Below, one piece after another: positions 1 to 7,733 of a stretch of DNA of 20,300 nt. The stretch covers positions 1-20,300 of the forward strand of contig JAOUJL010000014.1 in assembly GCA_029883255.1 (NCBI GenBank), in the 5' to 3' direction. The notes under the pieces are model-generated. The model was not told the origin of the DNA. It did not search any database and was given only the letters and a program-made list of their open reading frames with translations. The translations under genes and the position numbers were made by a program. This stretch comes from Candidatus Bathyarchaeota archaeon. Lineage in GTDB: Archaea > Thermoproteota > Bathyarchaeia > Bathyarchaeales > Bathyarchaeaceae. The first letter of the stretch is position 1, and each line of letters opens with the position of its first letter.

Positions 1-1062
1 GATGACGGCAGCATAGATTTGACGCAGATTAGGAATGCTACCAAGCAGATGGGATGTGCACTCAGAGATAAGGTTGGCTATCACGTTGTTGTTGTGAAAA
101 GCACCGTTGTACCCGGGACAACTGAAGATGTAGTTTTGCCGATTTTAGAGAAGTTTTCTGGCAAGAGAGCTGGAGTAGATTTTGGCATCTGTATGAACCC
201 GGAGTTTCTGAGGGAGGGGCGAGCTGTTGACGATTTTATGTTTCCGAGAGACGTTGGCATAGTTATAGGGGAATTTGATCAGAAATCTGGTGATTTGCTT
301 TCTAAAATCTACGGGAATTTTGATGGGGAGATTTTTAGAACGAGCATTAGGGCTGCTGAGATGATAAAGTATGCTAGGAACTCCTATCTTGCCAAGGACG
401 TTTCGTTTGCAAATGAGATTGCAAATGTTTGTCAGAGGTTGGGCGTTGATTACTTGGATGTCAAAAAGGGGATGGAAATGGATGCGAGAATTGGGGAGGG
501 AAGGTTCTTGGATGCGGGGGCAGGGTTTGGAGGATCTTGTTTTCCAAAGGATGTGAGTGCAATAGTTGCTGAGGCGAAAGAAAGTGGAATTGCACCTGTT
601 CTGCTGGAGTCCGCCTTGAAGGTTAATGAAGCTCAACCATATGAGCTAGTGAGGTTGACAAAAGAAGTTGTTGGAAATCCTCTGAAAGGAAAGAGGATTG
701 CTGTTCTCGGATTGGCTTTTAAGCCTGGCACTGATGATATGAGGGAGGCTCCGTCGATAAAGGTTGTCAACTCGCTTTTACGTGAAGGGTGTGAAATTAG
801 CGTTTACGACAATAAAGCTGTTGGTAATGCTAAGAGAATCTTTGAAGACAAAGTTGAGTATGCAGAGAAGGCAGAGGAGGCACTGAGGTATGCGGACGCT
901 TGCGTTATAGTTACAGAGTGGCCTGAATTCGCGGATCCCAAACTGTACACCTGCATGCGTGGTCGGGTGATTATTGATGGAAGACGGGTTTTGAACCCAA
1001 CTACGCTTCCGCCGGGTTTCACTTATCATGCGATCGGGTTTCCCAGGGCTGTGAAAACGTGA
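1..1062 (+). CDS. UDP-glucose/GDP-mannose 6-dehydrogenase family protein, 5' end cut by window
   Basis: Oxidises a nucleotide hexose to the uronic acid with two NAD+, most likely UDP-glucose to UDP-glucuronate in the cytoplasm. The reading frame is open from base 1 (beginning DDGSID), so the N-terminal Rossmann half, roughly 100 residues, lies outside the window; a TTG at 19 is not the real start. Visible family signatures are NPEFLREG, the catalytic loop GFGGSCFPKD with the nucleophilic cysteine at 538-540, and the C-terminal nucleotide-sugar domain with FKPGTDDMREAPS. The stop overlaps the next start by four bases (GTGA), so the two are translationally coupled. The downstream UDP-glucuronate decarboxylase-like gene favours UDP-glucose over GDP-mannose as substrate; UDP-HexNAc dehydrogenases remain possible but fit the motifs less well. 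Confidence 0.9.
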   Translation, partial: DDGSIDLTQIRNATKQMGCALRDKVGYHVVVVKSTVVPGTTEDVVLPILEKFSGKRAGVDFGICMNPEFLREGRAVDDFMFPRDVGIVIGEFDQKSGDLLSKIYGNFDGEIFRTSIRAAEMIKYARNSYLAKDVSFANEIANVCQRLGVDYLDVKKGMEMDARIGEGRFLDAGAGFGGSCFPKDVSAIVAEAKESGIAPVLLESALKVNEAQPYELVRLTKEVVGNPLKGKRIAVLGLAFKPGTDDMREAPSIKVVNSLLREGCEISVYDNKAVGNAKRIFEDKVEYAEKAEEALRYADACVIVTEWPEFADPKLYTCMRGRVIIDGRRVLNPTTLPPGFTYHAIGFPRAVKT

Positions 1063-2075
1063 TTGACAAAATAGTTTCAGAAGACGTTAAACGTATTGTT
1101 GGTGCGATGAACGACGTCTTTCCAGATGGAAAAGACGTTTTGGTTACCGGAGGCGCTGGTTTCATTGGAAGCTACCTATGCGACGTGCTCATTGAATTGG
1201 GTGCCAATGTCACCTGTCTAGACGACTTTTCAACAGGATTGGCTATGAACGTAGATCATCTTTTGGGAAAGAATAACTTTCGTTTGGTTAAAGAGGATGT
1301 TTCGAATTTTGGCGGCGCAAAGGAATATGATTATGTTTTACATTTTGCCAGCAGAGCCTCGCCTGAGGAGTACCAGCTGAATCCGGTCAAGACGTTACTT
1401 GCCAACTCTTTAGGTAGTTACAGGATGCTTGAATTGGCAAGAAAATGCGACACAGCAATCTTGTTTGCCTCGTCTTCTGAGGTCTATGGTGACGCCAAGG
1501 TTATACCTACTCCGGAAACTTATTGGGGGAACGTTAATCCTACTGGCGTCAGGTCCTGCTACGATGAAGGTAAACGGTTCGGAGAAGCTCTGTTCATGGC
1601 TTACCAAAGACAATATGGGCTTGACGTGAGGATTGTAAGAATACACAACACCTACGGTCCAAGGCTTAGAGCAGACGGCTACTATGCAAGAGTCCTGTCG
1701 CGTTTCATATTTCAAGCGCTCAAAGGTGAAGATATCACGGTCTACGGCGACGGTATGCAAACACGCTCTTTCTGCTACATAACTGACACCGTGAGAGGCC
1801 TTCTCCAGGCGGTTGTTGTAGAAGAAGCCAAGGGTGAAACAATCAACATAGGAAGTCCCATCGAAACCACCGTATTAAAGCTCGCACAAGGAATTCGACA
1901 ACTGATAGGCTCAAAATCTAGAATCACTTTCCATCAGTTTCCAGAAGATGACCCGAAAAGAAGATGCCCAGACATAACCAGGGCAAAACGTACTCTAAAG
2001 TGGACTCCTAACGTGAGCTTGGCAGAGGGCTTAGACCGCACCATAAGATGGTTCCGATCACGCAAACGGATGTGA
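1059..2075 (+). CDS. UDP-glucuronate decarboxylase-like (UDP-xylose synthase) extended SDR
   Basis: Predicted to convert UDP-glucuronate to UDP-xylose with bound NAD+. At 338 residues it has the extended short-chain dehydrogenase layout: GGAGFIG nucleotide-binding motif at about 31-37, ASSSEVYG at 137-144, and the catalytic Tyr168/Lys172 in RSCYDEGKR. The combination of YWGNVNP before RSCYDEGKR and HNTYGPR after it is typical of UDP-glucuronate decarboxylases rather than 4-epimerases. The GTG start at 1059 overlaps the preceding stop by four bases; an ATG at 1107 would still keep the whole fold but would lose the coupling. Its position directly after a UDP-glucose dehydrogenase supplies its expected substrate. 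An isomerising or 4-keto-forming relative (ArnA-like) is the main alternative. Confidence 0.85.
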   Translation: MIDKIVSEDVKRIVGAMNDVFPDGKDVLVTGGAGFIGSYLCDVLIELGANVTCLDDFSTGLAMNVDHLLGKNNFRLVKEDVSNFGGAKEYDYVLHFASRASPEEYQLNPVKTLLANSLGSYRMLELARKCDTAILFASSSEVYGDAKVIPTPETYWGNVNPTGVRSCYDEGKRFGEALFMAYQRQYGLDVRIVRIHNTYGPRLRADGYYARVLSRFIFQALKGEDITVYGDGMQTRSFCYITDTVRGLLQAVVVEEAKGETINIGSPIETTVLKLAQGIRQLIGSKSRITFHQFPEDDPKRRCPDITRAKRTLKWTPNVSLAEGLDRTIRWFRSRKRM

Positions 2076-2084
2076 GGTGGGGGT

Positions 2085-2576
2085 ATGCGTCTTAAGCAGT
2101 TGTGTTTCTCTTTGCTGATAATAACCCTTCTTTTCGTGAATACGATGCAGATTTGTGCTTCTGATAATGCGGACTTAGCAAAGTGGGCAATTGGCCGTGC
2201 TAGAAGTAGTTTGGTCGATGCCTATAAATCGGTTCTCGATGCGGAGAAAGCAGGGGCAGACGTTACATCGCTTACGAAAAGGCTTACAAACGCGGGGTCA
2301 AATTTGACCAACTCTTATCTTTTATATGAGGTTGAAAGCTATGATGTTGCCGTAGCTTTGGCGGATAACTGTTACGAGGTTGGAGAAAAAGTAAAAGCAG
2401 AGGCAGAGGTGCTAAAAGCAACAGCATCCACAATTGCAATGGTTCTTTTCTGGTTTCAAATTTTTTGTTATATTGGTGCTCTGGTCATAATAGTTTTCGC
2501 AAGCGTTTTGGGATGGCAGGTTTTCGAAAAGCGGTATTATCGCAAGATTTTGGGAATGAAGCCTGAGGCAAGTTGA
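2085..2576 (+). CDS. Secreted helical protein with C-terminal membrane anchor, unknown function
   Basis: Not recognised as a named family. The 163-residue product starts with a signal-peptide-like segment (charged MRLK, hydrophobic 6-20, small residues CAS near 24-26). A helical, alanine-rich extracytoplasmic stretch follows (about 27-115) with a repeat-like pattern of Ala every few residues and phrases such as EKAGADVTSL and ESYDVAVALAD. It ends in one strong membrane helix at about 117-144 and a basic tail (EKRYYRK), predicting type I topology. One N-glycosylation sequon (NLT, about 73) is present. The ATG lies 5 bases after GAGGTGG, a good archaeal ribosome site. Its stop overlaps the TTG of the next gene, so the two are probably co-translated partners. 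Confidence 0.75.
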   Translation: MRLKQLCFSLLIITLLFVNTMQICASDNADLAKWAIGRARSSLVDAYKSVLDAEKAGADVTSLTKRLTNAGSNLTNSYLLYEVESYDVAVALADNCYEVGEKVKAEAEVLKATASTIAMVLFWFQIFCYIGALVIIVFASVLGWQVFEKRYYRKILGMKPEAS

Positions 2577-3202
2577 CAATGAATCTTAAAGAATATCGCA
2601 CCTTGTTTGCTTTAGTGGGCATAGGCTTGATTTTGATAACGACGTTTGCTTTCTTTTCAACGGTTTTCCCTTACCCGGTGACCGCTGAAAGGTTTTTTGT
2701 GTTAGGTCTTCTTGGAAGAGATAAGACTGCTGAAAACTACTATCCGAACGATGATCCAAACATTCGTGGCTTTGAGAAAGTGCGATGGTATGTTTTTGTG
2801 CAGAATTTCATGCTAGAAGCTCAGTATGTTTTGGTTAAGGTTAAGGTTCTAAACTCAACTATGACGCTTCCAGACGCGGTTGCGTGTACCCCTTCACCTG
2901 AACAAGCAATAATGAACTTGAGCGTTTTCTTGACCAACGGCCAATCTTCAACGATTCCTTTCTCCTGGTACTTAACAAACTACTCGCTTCACGGGGAATC
3001 TTTGATTATAGAAAGACTTGTAACAAATGGCATATCAATCAGCTTAAATGTTGGTGCAGTTAATGGCTCCAATTTCCGCTTAATTTTTGAAGTTTGGTAC
3101 TACGATCCAGCCATCGAAGAGTTTAGGTTTGAGTGGGATTCTAGCTTTGGGCTTCGTTGCGCTTGGAATCAAATGTTGTTCAACGTAGCCGTCGAACAAT
3201 AG
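2573..3202 (+). CDS. Membrane-anchored DUF1616-like extracytoplasmic protein
   Basis: A 209-residue protein with an N-terminal membrane helix (about 9-33) and an extracytoplasmic domain. The stretch from FFVLGLLGRDKTAENYYPND onward, followed by VQNFMLEAQYVLVKVKV, resembles the DUF1616 domain, in which a Tyr-Pro segment precedes a beta sandwich. The function of that domain is unknown to me. Sequons at NSTM, NLSV, NYSL and NGSN suit an exported glycoprotein. The TTG at 2573 gives a TTGA overlap with the upstream stop and sits 5 bases from a GAGG; an ATG at 2579 is the alternative and changes only two residues. Placement between nucleotide-sugar and glycosyltransferase genes hints at a role in the surface glycan, which is inference. 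Confidence 0.7.
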   Translation: MTMNLKEYRTLFALVGIGLILITTFAFFSTVFPYPVTAERFFVLGLLGRDKTAENYYPNDDPNIRGFEKVRWYVFVQNFMLEAQYVLVKVKVLNSTMTLPDAVACTPSPEQAIMNLSVFLTNGQSSTIPFSWYLTNYSLHGESLIIERLVTNGISISLNVGAVNGSNFRLIFEVWYYDPAIEEFRFEWDSSFGLRCAWNQMLFNVAVEQ

Positions 3203-3242
3203 GCGATAAAGCATGGATTCTCTAACTTGGATGTAATTTGCC

Positions 3243-3944
3243 ATGAAAGATAATAGAACTCCTCTGGTTAGTGTGATCGTTCCGGTCTTCAACGAGGAAG
3301 AAATTATAGGTGTGACTCTTGAAAGGACACTGCAGCTACGTGGAAAGCTTAATTTAGAGGTCATAGTAGTCGATGATGGGTCAACTGATCAAACCCGCGA
3401 GATTGTTAAGGACTTTGAAGATGTGAACCTCATTTGCCACGAAAAGAATTGCGGCAAGGGAGGAGCCATTGTTACCGGCATGCTTAGTAGCCGAGGTGAC
3501 ATCATCATCATTCAAGATGCTGATCTTGAGTATTTACCAGAGGACATTCCCAAGCTGATTGATCCAATATTGCAGGGAAGGGCGGATTTCGTTTTCGGAT
3601 CGCGCTTTTTAGGAACCATTAAGGAGATGAGTCGCTCTCACAGAGTTGGGAACATGATTCTGTCTCTAGCTGCAAGGTTGTTATATAACGCTCCCATTAC
3701 AGATGTTATGACTGGGCACAAGGCTTTCTCAAGAAGATCATTGAAAACAGTAAAGTTAAGTGAGCGGGGATTTGGAGTAGAGGTTGAACTGACTGCAAAA
3801 TTCCTTGGAAACGGCTGGAAACTGGCAGAAGTGCCAATTTCATATGTCTATCGCAATAAAGGGCGGTCAAAAATAACGTACATAGACGGATTGAAGTGCC
3901 TCGTTAAACTATTAAAGCTAAGAATCTCTCCCAGTGCGCGCTAG
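3243..3944 (+). CDS. GT2 glycosyltransferase, DPM1-like (polyprenyl-phosphate sugar synthase type)
   Basis: Predicted cytoplasmic GT-A enzyme that transfers a sugar from a nucleotide donor to a polyprenyl (dolichyl) phosphate carrier. The 233 residues show SVIVPVFNEEE at 10-20, VVDDGSTD near 42-49, the metal-binding QDADLEY at 91-97, FGSRFLG, and the DVMTGHKAF region characteristic of DPM1-like members. Unlike many archaeal relatives it has no C-terminal membrane segments and ends soon after YRNKGRSK, so it is a single-domain enzyme with at most peripheral membrane contact. It begins 40 bases after the previous gene with no strong ribosome site. Which sugar and lipid it uses cannot be told. 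The last codons and stop run through a TGCGCGC motif. Confidence 0.88.
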   Translation: MKDNRTPLVSVIVPVFNEEEIIGVTLERTLQLRGKLNLEVIVVDDGSTDQTREIVKDFEDVNLICHEKNCGKGGAIVTGMLSSRGDIIIIQDADLEYLPEDIPKLIDPILQGRADFVFGSRFLGTIKEMSRSHRVGNMILSLAARLLYNAPITDVMTGHKAFSRRSLKTVKLSERGFGVEVELTAKFLGNGWKLAEVPISYVYRNKGRSKITYIDGLKCLVKLLKLRISPSAR

Positions 3945-3973
3945 CATCGCTTCATTTCTAGAGGGTACAGGTT

Positions 3974-5266
3974 TTGGGTGAAACAATAAACGTATGCATA
4001 GTTTCACCAGATTTTCTACCAATATGGAGCGGTATTGGATCATACACGGTGGAACTCATCAAGCATCTTCCTGAAAACATACATATCCATTTAGTCACGT
4101 TGCGACGAACAATTCGGTCAGGAAAGAAAAGTATAGAGTTGGATGATAATTCTATCTCTAGCAAACTTAACAAGAATTTGCATATTCACTACATAAGCGA
4201 GGCTAAGGATACTTTTCTTTATCACCTTAATTTTCAAATTGCTTGTTTAAGAAAAATTCCACAGCTACATAAACAGTACCAATTTGATTTATTGCACAGT
4301 CATTTTCCGTTAATGTCTGACGTCCTACTGCAACTACTGAAAAAAAATCAGATTCCCCCAACAATATCCACAGTGCACACTACAATTGAAGGCCAACATT
4401 TAGGCGTCGAAATGGCGCGATCTTTTGATCGATCAATAAAACTTTCAGAGCTTGACAGATCAGAAAAAGCAAACCTTCTATTGTATATGCCCTTGAAAGT
4501 TTACGAATCGTTATTTTTGAGGAACGTTCACAGGCTCATCGCAGTTTCAAAGTTCGTGAAAAAAGAGTTAGTTAATTATTTGGGTGTCGCTGAAAAAAGA
4601 ATAGGCGTTATACATAATGGAGTAGATACCAAAACGTTTTCTCCGAAGCGACTGTCAAAAATACCCGGAGAAGCTGCAAGATACTTAGACATTGGTTCTC
4701 GTCCAGTGATACTGTACACAGGGCGCTTAACCTTAGCAAAGGGTATTTCTGTCTTGATCGATGCCGTTCCTGAAGTAATCAAAAGCGTTCCCGATGCGTA
4801 TTTTGTTTTCTCTGGAGGAGGAAACTATGAGCCCTATTTCCGGTGGTTGAGGCGTAGAGGCGTACATGAGAAAAATGCTCTCTTCTTAGGGTATGTAAAA
4901 GATTACTTTGACATGCCTGCATTGTATGCTTTGGCAACAATATACGTTGCTCCCACATTTTATGATAGTTTACCTCTTCGCGTTCTTGAAGCAATGAGTT
5001 GCGGAAAGGCTGTTGTTGCCAGCAATGTCGGCGGTATTCCAGAAATAATACAAAATTGGCATAACGGAATAATTATACCTCCAGGAAACAGCAAAGTCCT
5101 CGCAGAAAAATTGACTTTTCTTTTGGAAAATGAAAAATTTTCTGCCATGTTGGGCACACGGGCCAGAAAAACAATTCTGAGCAATTTCTCGGCAGAAAGA
5201 ATGGCCCTCGACACAGCGGAAGTTTATAGAAAAGAAGTTACGAACACGCACAGATTACAAATGTAA
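3974..5266 (+). CDS. GT4 family glycosyltransferase
   Basis: GT-B retaining glycosyltransferase, 430 residues, cytoplasmic or peripheral. The N-terminal acceptor domain carries SPDFLPIWSGIGSYT and DLLHSHFPLMSD. The C-terminal donor domain carries GVIHNGVDTKTFSP, ILYTGRLTLAKG (about 246-257) and AMSCGKAVVASNVGGIPEII. The usual E-x7-E donor-site motif reads D-x7-E (Asp331, Glu339), a conservative change of the first acid. The TTG at 3974 is chosen because GAGGGT lies 7 bases upstream and the next in-frame ATG would remove the acceptor domain. The gene is followed 28 bases later by the first CapK-type ligase. The sugar and acceptor are not predictable from sequence alone. Confidence 0.88.
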   Translation: MGETINVCIVSPDFLPIWSGIGSYTVELIKHLPENIHIHLVTLRRTIRSGKKSIELDDNSISSKLNKNLHIHYISEAKDTFLYHLNFQIACLRKIPQLHKQYQFDLLHSHFPLMSDVLLQLLKKNQIPPTISTVHTTIEGQHLGVEMARSFDRSIKLSELDRSEKANLLLYMPLKVYESLFLRNVHRLIAVSKFVKKELVNYLGVAEKRIGVIHNGVDTKTFSPKRLSKIPGEAARYLDIGSRPVILYTGRLTLAKGISVLIDAVPEVIKSVPDAYFVFSGGGNYEPYFRWLRRRGVHEKNALFLGYVKDYFDMPALYALATIYVAPTFYDSLPLRVLEAMSCGKAVVASNVGGIPEIIQNWHNGIIIPPGNSKVLAEKLTFLLENEKFSAMLGTRARKTILSNFSAERMALDTAEVYRKEVTNTHRLQM

Positions 5267-5279
5267 AAATTGGTTGACA

Positions 5280-5285
5280 GGGAGG
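5280..5285 (+). promoter_or_regulatory. Ribosome binding site deciding a TTG start
   Basis: GGGAGG lies nine bases before the TTG at 5295. It falls inside the reading frame if the earlier TTG at 5274 is used. The site and the alignment with the two downstream paralogs both select 5295. Confidence 0.65.
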
Positions 5286-5294
5286 ATTGAAAAA

Positions 5295-6584
5295 TTGTCC
5301 ATTTTCAAAGTTTTATGGCATCTACGTGAGCTCAGAAAAAACCAATGGTTAAAAACTTCTGAAATAGTAAAGATTCAAGAAAAGAAGCTTAGAGCAATTG
5401 TCAAGTACGCATATGAAAACGTGGAGTTTTACCATAGAAAATTTGACGCGCTTGGATTGAAGCCACATGACATTGAAACCGTGCAAGATTTGCAAAAGCT
5501 TCCAATAATTAGTAGGCTAGATGTCCAAAGAAATTTTCCTAATGGACTGGTTTCTACAAACGTTTCAGTGGAGAACTGTAAAAGGTATACATCTTCAGGT
5601 TCAACTGGCATCCCTGTAACTGTAATTTGTAACAGCAAGTGTGAAGATTTCAGAGGCGCTCTGTTTATGCGTCCATTTTTTGAGTGTGGGTTGAAATTGA
5701 GAGATAAAATGGTTCGAATTGCAGATGTTAAAAATCGGTCAAGTTGGTACGAATATTTTGGGTGGATGAGAAAAATATGCATTAGCCCTATGGCGCCTGT
5801 GAAAAATACAATACCTTTACTTGAACAATACAAACCCGATGTCATTTACGGGCACTCATCATACATCTTTCTTTTGGCAAAAGAAATCCGTGAAATGGGC
5901 GTAAAAAATATTTCTCCTAGAATAGTCATTGGCACTGCTGAACTGCTGAGCAAGAAGATGAGGGATTCTATTGAATCTTCATTTGGAGTTAAAATGTTTG
6001 ACTTTTATGGCAGCGTAGAGGTTGAAAGACTTGCATGGGAATGCGAAGAGTGGAATGGCTATCATATGGACATTGATGCGCAAGTTATAGAATTTGTTAG
6101 AAACGAAGAAATCGCTGCACCGGGTGAGCGGGGGAAAATAATTGTTACTTGTTTATACAACTATGCAATGCCCCTCATAAGATACGACCTCGGAGATGTA
6201 GGTGTGGCTAGTGACGAAAAATGTGCATGCGGAAGAGGATTGCCGCTAATGAAACGAATAGAGGGTAGAACTAACGACTTTTTAAAGTGTCCAGACGGTA
6301 GATTAGTTTCTCCGATGGCAATTTTTGCCGTGATGGATTATTTTGCAGAAATAGCTCAATTCCGGGCAATTCAAGAAAAGAAAAACAAAGTCGTTGTGGA
6401 AATAGTAAAGGGAAGGGGGTTCTCAGATAAAACAATTCATCAAGTTGTAGAGAAAGTGGGGAGTATAATGGGCGAAGAAGTGTTGGTTGAGCCTGTTGTT
6501 GTCGATCATATTCCGAGAGATCCGACTGGTAAGATGCGGGTAGTAAGATCTCGGATCTGGGGAAGTGAGCAATTAGAGCTATGA
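5295..6584 (+). CDS. CapK/PaaK-type adenylate-forming ligase, paralog 1
   Basis: ANL-superfamily enzyme (429 residues) predicted to activate a carboxylic acid as acyl-AMP and probably pass it to CoA or another thiol. Visible core motifs: phosphate loop SSGSTG at 101-106, YGSVEVE at 238-244, RYDLGD at 296-301, hinge segment GRTND, and the C-terminal lysine loop PTGKMR with Lys413. A Cys pair in CACGRGLP (310, 312) with WECEEWNGYH upstream may bind a metal ion. TTG 5295 is preferred over TTG 5274 because it follows GGGAGG and aligns residue-for-residue with the starts of the two downstream paralogs. The stop overlaps the next GT4 gene (ATGA). The acid substrate is unknown; a phenylacetate or coenzyme F390 role has no contextual support. 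Confidence 0.85.
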   Translation: MSIFKVLWHLRELRKNQWLKTSEIVKIQEKKLRAIVKYAYENVEFYHRKFDALGLKPHDIETVQDLQKLPIISRLDVQRNFPNGLVSTNVSVENCKRYTSSGSTGIPVTVICNSKCEDFRGALFMRPFFECGLKLRDKMVRIADVKNRSSWYEYFGWMRKICISPMAPVKNTIPLLEQYKPDVIYGHSSYIFLLAKEIREMGVKNISPRIVIGTAELLSKKMRDSIESSFGVKMFDFYGSVEVERLAWECEEWNGYHMDIDAQVIEFVRNEEIAAPGERGKIIVTCLYNYAMPLIRYDLGDVGVASDEKCACGRGLPLMKRIEGRTNDFLKCPDGRLVSPMAIFAVMDYFAEIAQFRAIQEKKNKVVVEIVKGRGFSDKTIHQVVEKVGSIMGEEVLVEPVVVDHIPRDPTGKMRVVRSRIWGSEQLEL

Positions 6585-7723
6585 GAATACTTCAAGTTAC
6601 TCCTGGTTATCCTCCAATGTTGGGAGGAGTTGAAAATTCTGTATATGAACTGGTTAATAGGTTGCGTTCTCTAAATCATGAAGTCTACGTTGTCACTGCG
6701 AGTCCGGGTCGTTCAAGTGTTGAAGGGAATGTTTGGCGACTGCCTATACGTTTGAAATTAGAAGGTAGTTGGGGAGACCTGATTTTTTGTCCATCCATAC
6801 TTGGCGCGCTTAAGAAAATACCTTTTGAAATAGTGCACACACATACACCGAGGAAACTTTTTGCAGAATTTGTAGCTCTTCACAAGCTGCTGAACCGCAG
6901 GAAATTTCCCTACGTCGTCTCAATACGCTTGCTCAACACTTCTTTATCGCCCTTTTTGGACGGAATTTCAAGAGTTTATAGAAAAACCGTTGAGAAAATT
7001 CTTTTCAAACACGCGGAAAGGGTGGTGGTACAAACGAAGGCGAACAAGACTTTTTTGATGAAAAATTGTGGGATCAACACGGAAAAAATCGAAATAATCC
7101 CAAATGCGGTAGATGCTAGGTTGTTTAACCCAAGTTTGTTTGATCCAAACCAAGCTCGAGAAAAATACAGGTTTAACGGAGACAAAATTGTACTTTTTGC
7201 TGGACGTTTAACAACCCAGAAAGGTTTAGAATATCTTCTCAGGGCAATCCCTTTAATCAGAAAAGAAATTCCACATGTGAAATTGTTGATAATCGGCACG
7301 GGTTCTCAAGAACGCTCCCTAAAAGATTTGAGTGCAACTTTAGGAATTGCAGATGATGTTTTTTTCTTAGGAAACGTTCCGCATGGCTCGATGCCTGAAT
7401 TGTACAGCCTTGCAAGCATCTTTGTTTTGCCTTCTCTTAGTGAATCTTTTCCAAATGCTATGCTCGAAGCAATGGCTATGGAAAAACCAGTTGTAGCCAC
7501 CAGAGTCGGAGTAATACCCGAAATTATTGTGAATGGTGAAACCGCTATTATAGTCAAGCCAGGAGAAACAAAACAACTTGCGGATGAAATCGTTCGTGTT
7601 TTGTCTGATGAAAAACTGTTGAGACGAATAGCGTTTAACGGCAGGAAACTGGTGACTACAGAATTCACCTGGGATTATGTTGTAAGGCGAACTGTGCAGC
7701 TTTACGAGAAAGCCCTCAGTTGA
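6581..7723 (+). CDS. GT4 family glycosyltransferase
   Basis: GT-B retaining glycosyltransferase, 380 residues. The N-terminus MRILQVTPGYPPMLGGVENS is the standard start of this family; later come EIVHTHTPRKL, EIIPNAVDARLF, LFAGRLTTQKG (about 205-215), FFLGNVPHGSMPELYSLA, and an intact E-x7-E motif with Glu288 and Glu296 in ESFPNAMLEAM. No membrane segment is apparent. The ATG overlaps the stop of ligase 1 by four bases, so the two are translationally coupled, and ligase 2 starts eleven bases after its stop. Such tight packing suggests the sugar it adds and the acid the ligases activate belong to the same product. Donor and acceptor cannot be named. Confidence 0.9.
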   Translation: MRILQVTPGYPPMLGGVENSVYELVNRLRSLNHEVYVVTASPGRSSVEGNVWRLPIRLKLEGSWGDLIFCPSILGALKKIPFEIVHTHTPRKLFAEFVALHKLLNRRKFPYVVSIRLLNTSLSPFLDGISRVYRKTVEKILFKHAERVVVQTKANKTFLMKNCGINTEKIEIIPNAVDARLFNPSLFDPNQAREKYRFNGDKIVLFAGRLTTQKGLEYLLRAIPLIRKEIPHVKLLIIGTGSQERSLKDLSATLGIADDVFFLGNVPHGSMPELYSLASIFVLPSLSESFPNAMLEAMAMEKPVVATRVGVIPEIIVNGETAIIVKPGETKQLADEIVRVLSDEKLLRRIAFNGRKLVTTEFTWDYVVRRTVQLYEKALS

Positions 7724-7733
7724 AGTGGATACA

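Noticed and set aside
145..636. A 163-codon minus-strand open frame inside the UDP-glucose dehydrogenase gene
   Set aside because: It is antisense to a strongly supported coding frame and its translation shows no family motif.
5429..5845. A 138-codon minus-strand open frame inside ligase 1
   Set aside because: Antisense to a clear adenylate-forming enzyme, no recognisable domain, and no matching frame in the two paralogs.
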